From Oidiodendron maius Zn (lineage: Eukaryota > Ascomycota > Leotiomycetes > Myxotrichaceae), in contig KN832870.1 of assembly GCA_000827325.1 (NCBI GenBank), forward strand, positions 620,001-684,000: a DNA stretch of 64,000 nt, given 5' to 3'. Shown piece by piece: positions 1 to 12,092 of this stretch. Position numbers and translations under genes: made by a program. Position 1 is the first letter of the stretch, and each line of letters begins with the position of its first letter. The notes beneath the pieces were generated by a model. That model was not told the DNA's origin. It saw only the letters and a program-made list of their open reading frames with translations, and did not search any database.

Positions 1-4
1 CATT

Positions 5-507
5 ATGGACAGTCTTGTCAATAACGGACCCTATATCAGCAAGTTGCTGCTGAACTCTATCATCTTGCAAAGTAGCCCGAAAAGCGATATAATCCTATTG
101 CGCTTAGGCCAAGAGGACCCGCAGACCGCCCGCGAACGCTTTTATGATTGCTTCAAGGAATTATTGGTCCATTGCATTGAAAAATCAAGAATACCGACAG
201 TGGTCGCTTTGCTAACCTGCGACGCTTGCTTGGTGCCACGTAGGAAGCAAAATGCAGGCAGGGCGTACTGCGGCCTGTTTACAGGATGTTTATTGACCTT
301 GGCTGTCATCTAGATCTCCAAAAGTTGTCACAAAACAAACCAGACCATCGGCTGACGGCTATTGATATCGAAATTAGAAAGGAGGTGTTCTGGGGTGCTT
401 ATATTAAAAACAAATTACGATTTCGTTTTCTTAGGCCGGCTCCAAGTGATGCGCCAGTCGCATTCGAAATCGGCCTCCGCCTTGAACACTCTATAATTTT
501 ATTTTAG
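5..507 (+). pseudogene. Fragment of a fungal-specific transcription factor (Fungal_trans domain), frame-broken
   Basis: The translation matches the middle homology region of Zn2Cys6 regulators: an ARERFYDCFKELL-type segment, a SIPTVxALL-like helix, then MFIDLGCHLDL and IEIRKEVFWGAYI, which is the usual order in Fungal_trans (PF04082). The first half lies in one frame up to about position 286 and the second half continues in another; the two overlap by one base at the GGATG near 286 with no splice signals, so a single-base deletion is the simplest reading. The DNA-binding part lies off the left edge if it exists. After the FWGAY segment similarity fades quickly and the frame stops at 507, so the C-terminal half is missing. 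I see it as a host-gene relic; an unusual splice is the less likely alternative. Confidence 0.7.
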
Positions 508-948
508 ATCCACATTTTAGTTACATTTGTACTCTTACATCTAGATAACTTCGACTCCTGTTTTCGGTGACTTTGCCATCTTAGAGTACAGGGGATTCGA
601 TTGCACTTCCCACCCCGCCCGCTCTGCCAGCACACTCGATGTTGTACTGGACCAATTAAGGCCTAGTAATATTTTAGCGTGCGTTCAAGGTTCTGCTTTC
701 GAGAAGCTGCACCTACTCGGTCTAGGATTGCCTAGGACAGGGCAAACCGACTCTTATATCAGTACTATACTTCTATTCTTTATTTCTGACTACGTAACTG
801 ACTCTGGTTTTCTCCTACTTCCACGTTTGTATGGTGACCGTAGCTCTATTTAGCGTGTCTACTGTACAATATCCTCTCATAAACTGTAGTACCAAATCTC
901 AGCCTCGCGAACGTCCCATAGTAGGAAAGAGCCGTTATTCAGCCCTCG
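508..948. other. Intergenic, nothing recognised
   Basis: No reading frame with recognisable content was seen between the transcription-factor relic and the first HET gene. The 5' flank of the HET gene should lie here, but I see no clear TATA element. Confidence 0.5.
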
Positions 949-2200
949 ATGACTTTTCAATATTCATCTCCAGCCCTAGGCTCGAGCCATCTACGACTTC
1001 TCAAACCAGTATCAAACGCGAACAAGCGCATTTTAGAATTCGAAATTATACAAGTTCCTAGAGGGGATGCACCACGATATACCGCCGTGTCATACACCTG
1101 GGGAGATGGCCAACCCTCGGAAATCATATTTTTGAACGGCCAGATCTTTTATATTAGCGTTACTTTATGGTCGTGCCTTTATTACCTCTGTCTACATTCA
1201 CAACGTGCTAGATGGTTGCACATATGGGTAGATGCCATTTGCATAAATCAGAATAGCGTCACAGAAAAAAATGCCCAAGTCCGGCTCATGGATGAAACTT
1301 ACAGAAAAGCTGTTTGTGTTTCTGTGTGGCTAGGCCTAATTCCTGGTGCTGAGCAATGGAGGTGGAGGCTTAATACACCAGGGCCGATCCGAACGTTCGA
1401 TGCAGACACCTTCGAATGGGCCGATTACATATCAGACCTTGCAAATCGACCATATTGGTCTCGTTTCTGGGTGATCCAGGAGTTCCTTCTCTGTGAGAAT
1501 GTCAACATTTACTGTAGTGGAAACCAAATCGACTGGTTTAGGTTTAAGGAGATCCTCGGGTACGAAACAAATATCAACATTGTTGGCGATACAGTCCCTT
1601 GGACTCGGTAATGCTATAGCGGACTCTCATGCCGCCATTCCCCTTGTTATGGGACGGCATCCTGATAAACATCCAGAGTTCTTCCGCCCACTTTATGAGT
1701 TACTTGTGGAGCATCGCCGATCGATGTCTAAGGACCCACGGGATCGAGTCTTCGCATTGCTAGGACTGATTCCTCACGATGAACGTAGATTACTTCAGAG
1801 ACTTTTGCCTGACTATTCTTTGAGTGAGGATCATGTGGCCATTTTAGCATTAGCTCATGTGCTCCTCTTCAATCGATTCAATCATGGTCATGAGTTAGTC
1901 ACAACAGACTCGGATGAACTGTTTCGTGGACTTGGAATAGAGCGTAGGACCTGTAGGAGGAGACTCCTAAGGAGGGCCAAGGACTTGGACTACGTCGGAT
2001 GTGACGAGCTTGGTTATTTCTTAGCCCATATGGAACGTACGGATTTTGATGAAGATGCAAGATACGACGAGGAGAGGAGCTGGGAAGCTGAAGATGGTCC
2101 AGAAACAGAGTCTAGCACAGTAAGTTTCATGATAGTATTTTCAATGGTAGTGATACTTGGGCTTGGAACTTGGCTGTATTGGTCTGGCAAAATATTCTAG
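949..2200 (+). pseudogene. HET-domain protein, one frame change, probably non-functional
   Basis: The first frame begins MTFQYSSPALG and carries the heterokaryon-incompatibility (HET, PF06985) signature: YTAVSYTWGD at about residues 44-53, then IWVDAICINQNS and later RPYWSRFWVIQEF. The second frame continues the family pattern with a VMGRHPDKHPEF segment, DPRDRVFALLGLI and a LLPDYSLSEDH segment, and ends in one hydrophobic helix (FMIVFSMVVILGLGTWLYW), suggesting a tail anchor. The switch falls near 1610. A GTAATG/CCAG pair around 1608-1676 looks like an intron, but its phase does not restore the frame and it would remove conserved residues, so an indel is more likely. HET proteins trigger cell death on recognition of non-self. 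The gene sits in a HET/NLR-rich stretch. Confidence 0.75.
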
Positions 2201-3703
2201 AAGGTGAAAGCGACGGAAAGTGATGGCTATGTAACTAGGTACATTGGAGCATTACCATTCTATTGCACCTTGCCTTAAATGGCAAGGCTATGCGCAAGGA
2301 TTAATTTAACTCAAAACCGTGATGTCGATTTTCCATGGAAGAGCGAATCTAGAGAAGCACAATCAAAGTTTACTGTAATGTCGATAATAGCTGTAGCACG
2401 AAAGGTACCTCGGTGTACTTCTCATGTGCGTAGTAGTGGGTTTAGAAGTGAGTCTAACTCTATCATACGCTATTTCAGTATGATTGCAGCATGAAAGCAT
2501 CTACTAAAATTTTGGATCACTTGTCGGCTATCAAACTTGGCCAAAGTACGATCCCGAGAGACCCTACCACTACGAATTAATAACACCATGCAGGTGCAGA
2601 GCTACACTTTAGTAAACAAGCGTGGGAGCAAAACCTTGTGCGCTCTCCGCAGATGGTTGGCTCCGGAGCTTTTGGGCTCGCGATGATGAGCCCGTGTTAT
2701 ATGCCATTAACGCAACATCCCTAGACCGTCGGCCTGAGGGTCAGAGTCGGTAGATGCCAGTTCTACTACAACTTTCAGAAAACGAGGGTATGGGAAAGAT
2801 TGACCCAGCCTTAGAGAAAGTTTTAGAAGGTTTGGAAAGCATATTCTGCCCAAAGCTGGATATATACATGGATATCCTACAGGGAGTTGACAAGGCAATC
2901 TTTGACGGGAAGCTGGTCGGTGTGAGAGTGCCGCGTCACTGATGTCAAAATAAGCTCTAGGTTACCTACAGAGTAGTGAGAACGGGGCAAAATACGCGAA
3001 TTTAAGTTTCACAGTGACTCTCACCCAACTAGTGACCTAGTGGATCAGGGGTCTCGGTAGGCAGAGCCCCAGATTTGGAAGCGGCCTTAATGCTCTTGCT
3101 GTCCGCTTTTCGTCCGCACAACGATTAATTGCCCCACTACAGATGAGAACGCGGACGAAAAACGGACGAGGAGATCGTTTAGGCTGGTTGCTCATGTCAG
3201 CTGACTACCTCTAAGGTGCTTCGCCCCTCCTGGAGAAAGCAAGCGCATCCTTTCAAAATTTTGGGGCGTTCTAATAAAATAAACTATATAAATATAACAA
3301 GTAGGCTTTTACCAAACAACTTTTAGTTATTATACAACCATAACGATAGGATGTAATGCTAGTGTAAATATGAATAATATTTTAAGTATAGTAATCCTTA
3401 TAAAGTAGAAAAATTCTTTATATTCCATTATTTAGTAGTTTAAATATAGAAATTCTTTAAGTTGACCACGATTAGGAATCAGGATTTGAAGCCTGCAGTT
3501 TTTGAAAAGAGACGACGCTGACCACGTATTTCGTTGACACTTCCCCATGAACTAAGTATAATGTCCACAACTATTTAAACTATCTTAGGTCCCAAGGTAT
3601 TGCCCTCAATAGCTCACTTCAGGCACATTCTTTTTGACTCACATCAATTGCAACCACACCAATTATACCCAGATCCATTGCAGCTTATATCAATAGGTTT
3701 ACT
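2201..3703. other. Long intergenic stretch with AT-rich tract
   Basis: I found no convincing gene. A 62-codon ORF at 2754-2942 has no recognised content. About 3250-3470 is strongly AT-rich, as expected of repeat-induced mutation or an old transposon remnant. A short inverted repeat lies at 3101-3167 (listed separately). A TATA-like TATTTAAA at 3572-3579 lies about 130 bp before the next gene. Confidence 0.5.
3101..3167. repeat. Short inverted repeat (17-bp arms)
   Basis: GTCCGCTTTTCGTCCGC at 3101-3117 is matched, with one mismatch, by the reverse complement of 3151-3167, with a 33-nt loop. It could be the collapsed terminal repeats of a tiny MITE or a hairpin. It lies directly beside the AT-rich tract. 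Confidence 0.6.
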
Positions 3704-4102
3704 ATGCTTTGTTTAACTCTCTTCGCATTTACGATAGGCCTTGCTGCTGCGAATGGGCCATGCTCCTCGACAGTGCAGTGCTCCAACGGCCCACAGACCA
3801 ACCAGGCCGCTATCAATAGCCTGCTTCATAATATCCTCCAAATTCAAGGTGATCTTTTTATTAAAGGAAGCGGCTCCGCCACGGAACAAGCCGTGTCCAA
3901 TGATGGTACTGTACAAGCGTGGCTATCGGTCACCAATCAGGGCGACACGTCTTCATCAATCGACCTTATCTGTGCCCAAACTCTCTATACCGCTATTGCT
4001 GATGAGTGCGGCAATTTCGGTGGTGCTCTCTGCTCTTCTGAATGCGCGGAAAACGACACAACCGATGGATTTTTGCAGGCGTCAATTGTTGTTCCCCGCT
4101 AA
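3704..4102 (+). CDS. Small secreted protein with six mature cysteines (effector-like)
   Basis: This single-exon ORF encodes 132 aa. Residues 1-16 form a signal peptide (LTLFAFTIGLAAA, cleavage likely near A16/N17). The mature part has six cysteines at 20, 26, 90, 102, 110 and 114, an even number that fits three disulfides: two near the N-terminus and four in the last third. A TATA-like box (TATTTAAA, 3572-3579) lies about 130 bp upstream, which supports this start. I do not recognise a named domain. Size, secretion and cysteine content resemble fungal apoplastic small secreted proteins, but a role in host interaction is inference only. Confidence 0.7.
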   Translation: MLCLTLFAFTIGLAAANGPCSSTVQCSNGPQTNQAAINSLLHNILQIQGDLFIKGSGSATEQAVSNDGTVQAWLSVTNQGDTSSSIDLICAQTLYTAIADECGNFGGALCSSECAENDTTDGFLQASIVVPR

Positions 4103-5577
4103 GAAGAGGGAATGGGAAAACACAGATGGGAGTATTAAGTATAGAGAGAGCTCAGCATGGCGATAGATGATGCATAACTGCAGAAGTCTAGAATTCTCTG
4201 AATATGAAAAGGGACTGTAAAATCTCCAATACGGAATTTCAAGTTTGCAAATAAACAAGAATTACAAAGAATTATTGGTCACTAATAGTCTTTGCTAAGG
4301 GGATACCTCGCAAAAATTACGAACTGTGTAAGGCTTATCGAAAAGAAACTGCCAAAATAACTAGTCTAAATGTGTACTGCTAGAGCTCAATCGGCGTGGA
4401 GGTCGAGCACGAAGGAAGTCTCGAACATGTGCATCTTTAGAGAGGATTCGCTGCCAAAGACCAAGGAAATATTCCTTACGAGAAACGGGACTGGTACAGT
4501 AGTTGTGTTGTCGAAACGTAGGTAAATTTAGCGTGTTTTACGTTTGGGCGTATGCCAAAAATTCCTCTCTTGGATATTATTTCTCAATTAGGAACCAGTG
4601 TAGCTGAACAACTTCATGCCTACCGACGATGCTAGGACTTTTAGTTGCAATATAGTATTTTGTATATGAAATCGTCCAGTCCCTCTCCAAGTCGCTTTCG
4701 AGCATTCTTACATAAGCCATCGTTCTCTGGCTTCCTGGACCTAAGCCTTCCTGCAGGCAAAGAAAACGACAAGCGCGAAGTATGCTCATTTGCTTCTCAG
4801 GCTGAGCAAATCGTGTATACTAACTCAACTTAGTATAATTGCCTGGCGCAACGAGAGTTCTGCTTGCCTCGCTAGAATAAACTTTAACACCAATAGTTTT
4901 ACATAGGCTGCAGGATGGAAGAACGCTTGAGAAACTCAAAACAATATCAAAAAGAGTAGAACTCGGACGGGTGTGGGGAGTTCAAGCGCCTACCGAATGA
5001 GAACGAGAAACTAAGAAGAGAGAACGCAGTTTTGAAGATAGTTATCGAGTTTGCCCCTCGCGCTTGTTAGGACGGACCAAGCCTTCGTTGCAACCACAGA
5101 CGATAGGTAGTCTTTCTAACAGCAACGTGGACAGAGCCATTTTCTGCCGAGCAAGCTTAGTGATAAAATTTCGATCCATGATATACAGATCAGACATTCC
5201 ACATGCCTAAAAAGTAGTGCTGTAGCTACGAATTAAGGTTTACATAGCAGCCGTATTTATATTCAAGTCTTGCCGCGGCCTTGAGTCTTGTTCTTTTTCT
5301 TGTTCTAGCTTAGCTTAGTATTCTTATATCAATATAATACTCCTCACTCGCGACTCTCCGTTAAGCTTGCCTGCAGTGAGGTCCCCACATTTATAATAGA
5401 CATATTGAAAGGCTAAATCCTTAGAATTAGGCTGTAGATGTAAGAGCTAGAGTTCCTGAGAAATATAGGCACAAATATCGTACGTAGGAATTAAATATGT
5501 ATAGCTCAGTATACTCAAGTTGAACGATAAAATTACATGATATTATCCGAGTAGCAAGATGACCGCAACAAGAGGAA
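4103..5577. other. Intergenic, one coiled-coil relic inside
   Basis: Nothing recognised except the possible coiled-coil relic at 4915-5070, listed separately. The sequence is AT-rich in patches. Confidence 0.45.
4915..5070 (+). pseudogene. Possible relic of a short coiled-coil (bZIP-like) protein
   Basis: An ATG-initiated frame of 51 codons contains one in-frame TAG after 14 residues and then reads LPNENEKLRRENAVLKIVIE, a heptad-like, charged, leucine-containing segment as in the end of bZIP or other coiled-coil proteins. It closes at 5070. It could be a fragment of a dead gene or chance. Confidence 0.25.
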
Positions 5578-6618
5578 TCATAGCGTTAATTTTTGAACGA
5601 GCTGTGTTGGGTCACCGCCGATCTGAAGCCCTCCTCCAGGAATAATAAGATTGCCCTTGTACGCCACAGCAGCAGTTCCATGGACGGGGGTAGCCATATC
5701 AGTGTAGTTGGTCCAGGTATTGCTGACGGCATCGTAAGCCTGAACCTGGGGCCAGACATGGCTAGAGGTGTTCGGATCACCCTCTCCACCTATAGTAAAC
5801 ATTGTACTTCCAATAGTGGCAGAAGCACATCCCCCGCGACCAGTTGGCATATGAGCGAAGTCGGTCGACCAGCGATTATTGTGTATGTTATATCCGAAGA
5901 CCGTGTTAGTGACGTTCCAGTGTCCGTCTAATCGACCACCAAGAATATACAGCATGTTGCCGTAGTGGCCCTTGCCAGCATGATCACGGGGAGCAGGTAG
6001 ATCCGGAAGTACTGTCCATTCGCGAGTCGCATCATTGTATGACGTAAACATGGCTGTTGTACCTTCCTGGTCGTCAGTGAGATTCGTATTCCGGAGGCCG
6101 CCAGGGAGGTATATGGTGTCGCCAACAACCAGGGTGGCTGCGCTGCCAATGGCTCGCTCTCGAGGCATGTCAGGCAGAATAGCCCATTTATCGGCAGAAG
6201 GATCGTATACGGCCGACGCACCGGAGGCTTTCCAGTATGATAGACCGCTGGCGGCTAAGCCGCCAAGGTAATAGACCTTCTCATTGACCACAGCAACATT
6301 TACATGGTTGAGAGCTGCAGGCATGGGAGCTACTTCTGTCCAGGTGTTGGTGATGACACTGAATTTTTGGACGATGTTAACGGTGGGGTATGTCGAGCCG
6401 TTAAACGGCATGACTCCTCCTAGAACGTAGATATCGTTGCCAACTAAAGCGACGCTGTGTTCTTGTCGAGGGTACTGTATACCGTTTAGGGTGATATTAG
6501 GCAGAGTTGACCATGTCCCTGGTAGGTCCGGGCGAGCACTTAGCACTGCGGTGCCAGTAACCAATCCAGCCAAGATGAAAAGATATATAAAAGTTTCAGG
6601 AAGCATTGTCATTGTCAT
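5578..6618 (-). CDS. Secreted Kelch-repeat protein
   Basis: This single-exon ORF encodes 346 aa. It starts MTMTM (three closely spaced ATGs at 6618, 6612 and 6606) followed by a hydrophobic signal segment (FIYLFILAGLVTGTAVLSA) at about residues 10-28. The rest is a run of Kelch motifs (PF01344/PF13418): each has a hydrophobic strand, a glycine pair (YVLGG, YYLGG, YLPGG, YILGG, FTIGG, IIPGG) and a following NTW/DKW/REW/NRW tryptophan about 20-25 residues on. Six blades are visible, which would close one beta-propeller. There are N-glycosylation sequons (NITL, NGST, NLTD, NVTN). It resembles extracellular galactose-oxidase-central-domain-like Kelch proteins, but no copper-radical catalytic residues are evident, so a binding role is the safer call. 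Confidence 0.9.
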   Translation of the reverse strand: MTMTMLPETFIYLFILAGLVTGTAVLSARPDLPGTWSTLPNITLNGIQYPRQEHSVALVGNDIYVLGGVMPFNGSTYPTVNIVQKFSVITNTWTEVAPMPAALNHVNVAVVNEKVYYLGGLAASGLSYWKASGASAVYDPSADKWAILPDMPRERAIGSAATLVVGDTIYLPGGLRNTNLTDDQEGTTAMFTSYNDATREWTVLPDLPAPRDHAGKGHYGNMLYILGGRLDGHWNVTNTVFGYNIHNNRWSTDFAHMPTGRGGCASATIGSTMFTIGGEGDPNTSSHVWPQVQAYDAVSNTWTNYTDMATPVHGTAAVAYKGNLIIPGGGLQIGGDPTQLVQKLTL

Positions 6619-7762
6619 GTACTGAAGGTGGGCAATGGGATTTGATATATGTGGGGTGTATGCGTATAAGAAAAGGATTGGAGACAGCTAAGACGGATAG
6701 TAATGGTAAGGCGGATTGAGAACGCGAAGTAAGGTGCAAAACACATCAGATACCGAATGGACATCGATAATGGCAAAACTTGCACCCTATCCCCTCAACC
6801 AGTGCCAAGTGGCTATAAAAGTGGGGCGGACAAAATATTGTTAATTTACGAGAAAATTTACCTAATACTCCCCAAATATTACCCTAAATGTTCAGCTTTG
6901 AAGCCATTGGTTTATGCGTCGTAGGATATCCGGTGGGATATGTGGCGGTGGCTTAATATAGTAAGGCTTACTTAGCCACAATTGATGCCTTATGGCCTGA
7001 TATGTCACATATCATCGTAGCAGGTCACAAGTCCAGCGCCATGTTTTGTGTGATGTCTAATTGCGGAACGTGGCTTCAGAGAAACTTCCCCAAGGATAAG
7101 ACCAGAAACTATTGAATAATCGGCTAAGCCTCTTTTAGTGGCATTTATCAAGCCAACTTTGTATCCTCAAGCTGAAGTTTATTAATAGTGCATGACACTT
7201 TTGGACGAATGTCTATTGGTGCCAATCAATATCTTACATTCCTTTTGCTAGAGACGGGACAGCAATCAATATATCACGTGCGGTACTCTGGCTGGAATTA
7301 ATCTCGTATTGAGTAATGAGAGGGATACCAATTTCCGCTTTTTCGCTGTGCCGTTGTTTCCATACTTAATAACATGATGTTTGTCCAATCTCTCCACGAT
7401 ATGCTACAAGCTACTTTATATCTTTGCGTAACTTACTTGCATTACTTTTTACATTGGGATGTAGCTGATGCCTACAGATTATGAGAGCACGTAGCTATGA
7501 CTCGTCGCCTCCTAGGCTGACAGTGAGGCAGATTCCCGCCTGCCGTCCTCTTCATGCCGCGTCCAGAAATTGGAGACTAATGAGACACCGGTGGCTGTGC
7601 GAACCCGAGTCTCTTCCAAAAGCCATGATACAAATCTACGTGATGGAGATATCATGATCTCAAACCATATGCGCGTTTTCTGGACGGAAGCGCTAGCTGG
7701 AATGCTTATAATCGCCCATCAACTTTGATAGTTGCTGATGCTCCTAACCATTCTAGCTTGAA
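6619..7762. other. Intergenic between divergent genes
   Basis: This 1.1-kb divergent spacer should hold the promoters of the Kelch gene (left) and the membrane-protein gene (right). A TATAAAA lies at 6813-6819. No gene content was recognised. Confidence 0.5.
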
Positions 7763-10207
7763 ATGGCTGCGTTACCCGCAAACCGCGTCAGCCAAGGCTT
7801 CTGGATAGATTATACACACGGCACGATCCTAGGAGCTACCATCACTATAAGCTCGTCCGATGCTAATCTCGTTATCGCACTCTTGTCTGTGTTAGTCGCC
7901 TTCACCGGTTCGCACCTCTGGGATCTGATTGCTTTCTTTCGCTTCTGGACAGGAGTATCGAAGCAACCTCGCACCGCTCTTCACCACCAACTGCAGATCT
8001 TAGTTCGCAACATTACTTCACCTGGAGCAATCCTCCTTGAGACTGCCTTAGTTGGATGGTCATGGCGACACCGCAGTATTTTGTCCGGCCTTACCACTGT
8101 TGTAGCCCTGGCCATCTTCTGCAGCGTTGGATTTTTGGTTGCGGGCGTATTTGTATCCCAAATTGTGTCAACGTCTGGCCTTGATGTACTGGTGCATTCG
8201 GACTCGTGCGGATGGGCATCTTGGCGGAACGAAACGACAGACTTAAATCGCGACTATCAAGAAACAATTTTTAATCAGGCTGTCACCTACGTCCAAAGTT
8301 GCTACAACAAGACCGGTCCCCTTTCCCAATGCAATATATACGTCACGCAAACTGTTCCGATTCAAGAGATGACCCATACGGATTGCCCTTTCCCAGGAAT
8401 ATGCACGAATAATTCAGCTGTGAGACTTGACACAGGCCTCGTTGACTCAAACGACGTGTTCGGCATCAACACCGACTTGAGTCTTCGAGTCAGGATGCAA
8501 AGAGTGTTTACCTGCGTCCCAATAGACGGTGATACATATTTCACGACTCGGCCTATCTCACCGGAGTTTGTGAGCCGGTACTACAATCGTGATGATCCAC
8601 TACCCGGGGAACAGCTTTTAGAATGGTTTTTAGGGCCTATGACAGGAAACCTAGGGTCGCTCAAGTCTACCGTCCAGGAATCTAACTACAGTACCATTTT
8701 CTCCACTGGTATCGACCTCACGTAAGTGCTACTATTATGTTGAGGTTGAAATGTTGGCGACTACTAAAATAGTTTATACGACCAGTCCTCGAGCGTACTA
8801 TATACCAGCCAATGATAAATCTCTCGACGGTTGGCACAACTCTACTTTCGAGCCGATCCCAGAACTACGCCGCGAAGACGCGGACACACATGTCATTGTA
8901 TTCCAAAACAATGCATTGAGGTTTTTCTCTCCAAATAATGATCCTATCTTCGCGGCGCACAGGGAAAAGCAGGTATTCTTTGACGACAATTCTAACATTA
9001 CGATGTATTTCGCAGATAAACCAGCAAGTTTTTTAGGCTGTGCGGAACAGGTATATATAATTTCACTGTATCCCCTAGATCAATGAAAATCCAATCACTT
9101 ACTCTTAGTCAGATGCGCTTCTGTGTCGGTAAAGGAAGCTGCACACAACTCCTCGGCGCAGGTTCAGCATATGCCCAAGCCCGAAAGATTGCGAAGACGT
9201 CTCAGCAAAATGCAACGCTTCATTACTTGTTCTTTCAGACTCCTAATTTTTACGAAGCACCACGAGCACCTATGTTGGTGACCCGGAATCCTATTTCTTT
9301 TCAACTAGGCATACCTCCAAACCAATGGGAGGCCGAGGTACAAGCTTGGGTGAGATTTCTGGTGGCCGTCACACAAACTACGATCACCCATATTGCTGCT
9401 GGACCGGGCATCGTGCGGCCGGACTTTGACCAACTGGCGGAGCCACTGGATTGGCCTGGTCTCTGCAATAGTCAGCGTATGAGAGCTCCTGATGGTTATA
9501 GCAACATTAACGTATTTGCACTTGCCCTTGTTGTTGCATTGTCTGGCATCATCGTCTTAACTAACTTGAGCCTCGTACCGACTTTAAGGTATCTTCACCG
9601 GCGATATGGCCTATTTCAACAACTCATGGTATCGTGGACTCAGGAGAGTATATTGCAGGCACAGAGGAAAGCTTACGAAGCTGCTGGGTATGGTAAATGG
9701 GTGGATCGAGATGCTGCTGTTCCGAAAACCGAGGATGATATACCCATTCCAGGGCTTGGTACTGAAGAATTTGCAGCCGGCATAGGTGGCATGGTGCTGG
9801 TTAACCAGGATACCAGATATCCTGAAGGCGCTCTTCCCTCGCCTAGCACTTCTCGTCCGCCTCTTCCACCGACCCTCTCTTCTAATCTTAACCTTCCTCT
9901 CGCTTCTAGTGTTGAGATCTTGGAGGCAGTAGACGTATTGGAAGAAGTGGAGAGAGAAGATGCAACCAATGAGGGCTCTAGCCGCCTAGATATGCAGTCC
10001 AGTATCATATCGGTCCCAGCAAGTACTTCAGTAGGGCAAGTTCATAGTCTTGACAATCAACTTATGGCAACAAATTTAAACGGAGAAGCGTCCAATACCA
10101 TTGATCAACAGCCTGGACTGGGTAATATTGGACCGGAGAACTCAGAGCTGGAGCCACCAATACTGACCATCGCCCCCGCATCACAGGCCATCCCACCCTC
10201 GCCGTAA
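7763..10207 (+). CDS. Large fungal membrane protein of unknown function
   Basis: Proposed exons are 7763-8721, 8786-9050 and 9113-10207, giving 772 aa with closing phases. Both introns have GT..AG ends (GTAAGT..CCAG and GTATAT..TCAG). Hydrophobic segments lie at about residues 38-58 and 108-136 and again at about 535-560 (FALALVVALSGIIVL). Between them is a long soluble part with several cysteines (SDSCGWAS, VQSCYNK, DCPFPGIC) and glycosylation sequons, which fits an extracellular or lumenal loop. The C-terminal 200 residues are polar, proline/serine-rich and probably disordered and cytosolic. This architecture occurs in many uncharacterised Pezizomycotina proteins; I know no assigned activity. 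Two small ORFs near 8750 and 9083 are simply its second and third exons. Confidence 0.8.
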
Positions 10208-11626
10208 CTCAATAGCACGTCTGCCAGCAACTCATGACCCCCGTCCAGCAATACTTCAACTCTCACCGCCTAGTTGTAGTCAAGCCGGAGCAAAGCTGGA
10301 GCAGGGGCCACGCAGCCAGAACCTAAGTGAAACCGAGTTGATGTTTCTTTGCACAAATAGAAAACGAGACTAAGCAAAAAAGGAAAGAGATGTTTGGGAA
10401 GTTTCGGCCCAGAATAGCCATTATTTCATGGCAATATACACCTCCGTACAAATTCTGCTTCGATGCGCTTTGTAATATTGTAATCCGATCAATCGTTAAT
10501 AAATACGGCAATAGTTATAGCATCAGCCTCACAAGCCTTATCTGTCAATTTATAATCCCTACAATCTTAGTCGAGAGTTCTTCGTTCCAGAAGTCGCTTA
10601 GTGTTACCATAAGGTCGCTAAGTGGAAGCAAGGTAGCAGCCCTCAAGCTTATAACAGCTGGTTGTTTGTCCAGAATAATCGCCTGCACGAAATCTGTTTC
10701 TGTTCGGAAAGGTGAGCATGGCCGCTTTATCGGCTGTGCTAGGTGAGCTAGGGGTGAGCTCAGGTGAGTAAGGGCGAAGCAAGGGTGAGGCGGGTGAGCA
10801 ATAGCGGAAAACTGCCGAGTCAGTCAGCATAAGCATATAAGATGCTATTTTAGTATCCAAGGGGGCTTGTCTTGGCTCCCTTATAGCCCGGTTGCACTTT
10901 CCCTATCTCTATACCCAGATCCCACTTTAGCTCTCTTATGACCAAGACTCCTCTAGAACCAATTTTGGATCTATATTCGCTTATCCTCACGTGATAGAGG
11001 TCTTAGCTTATTATTCCGTAACGTCTACTTGACGTCTATAGGGGCAGCTACAAAGGCAATTTTATGATATGAATTTCAGTTGCACTTACTTTTCCTTTCT
11101 GCTTTGAAATTTTGGCTGTAAAATCTAAAGGAGCTAGGTTTGGACAACTAGAAGTGTATATTCTTCCAGACCTGGAGACATAATGAACTCAGCCTCGCGA
11201 ATAAGCTTGTCTGTAGAAGTGGCTATAAGCTGGTATGCTAGGTAGTCTACCAAAGCTTCGTTATCTGCTTTACACCGATAAACTCGAGATCAAACCACAA
11301 CAACATTTCCAACGTGCCTACCAGAAATAAAATGCAGCTTCCGGAATTGCATATCCATCTGCGGAAGCTGACCATTGGTATGGTTGTCGGAATACAAGAC
11401 GAGCATGATAAGCGACCGCGGTATCCCAAGGTCTAATAAGTGCCCGCAAATTCCAGTACTACGTATTCAGCAGCCCTAGAGGGGAGATTAGTAGTAAGTA
11501 ATACTGTACTGCCATCTCTAGCCCCGACGGGTCCAGACTATCAAATGATCTTCCCTAGCTACCGAAGATCAGAAGTCATCAGCCAGTTATAATAGCAAGA
11601 AACCATCTCTCATCGACTACAAATTT
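10208..11626. other. Intergenic with short GGTGAG-rich tract
   Basis: No gene was recognised. Around 10711-10800 a GGTGAG(C) word recurs about six times at irregular spacing. ORFs in the region have no recognisable content. Confidence 0.45.
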
Positions 11627-12092
11627 ATGAAAGGAGAAGCTTTCGTGCCACCTTCAGATCGCATCAACTTCGTTGGCTTCCGCCCACTCCACATCTTTCT
11701 CTATGGCATCCTCATGGATCTTGTGCAGCTTCAAAAGGTGCTTCAACTCGAGAACACACCTACTCTTCAACCTGGCCACTATTGTAGGTTGGAAGATAAT
11801 ATTATGGGGTCAGTATTCCGCTTTGGTCTTCAACCCTGGAAACATCATTCACGAAATGGCCTACGAAGTGCAGAAAGAGTCACACATGGAGTATCTGAAG
11901 TACTATGAGACCGAGGCCTATAAGGTCAAGGGATGGAATATCAAGTTGGGTAACGGAACGGAGGTTCCCGGGGAGACTTTTATTTATAATAAGGATGGGA
12001 ATCTGTTAAAGAAGGGCAGTTTTTACTTGAAGGATTGGCAGATGAAGCAGCTTAAGAAGAAGTCGTGGAAAAGGGATAGCTTAGGAAGTTGA
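11627..12092 (+). pseudogene. AIG2/gamma-glutamylcyclotransferase-like gene with a frame break
   Basis: The first frame reads LHIFLYGILMDLVQLQKVL, the N-terminal strand and YGTLM-type phosphate/glycine loop of GGACT/AIG2-like proteins (PF06094). The second frame continues with IVGWKIILWGQYSALVF and IIHEMAYEVQ, then LKYYETEAYKV with the conserved acidic residue of the catalytic site. Only one extra base near 11774 separates the two frames, and there is no intron-sized gap or splice pair, so this is a recently broken gene or a sequencing error. Whole, it would be about 155 aa, normal for the family. GGCT-like enzymes cyclise gamma-glutamyl amines; the substrate here is unknown. Confidence 0.75.

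Noticed and set aside
1608-1676. Intron in the first HET gene
   Set aside because: GT..AG and a branch point exist, but the join does not restore the frame and removes conserved residues, so a frame change is the better reading.
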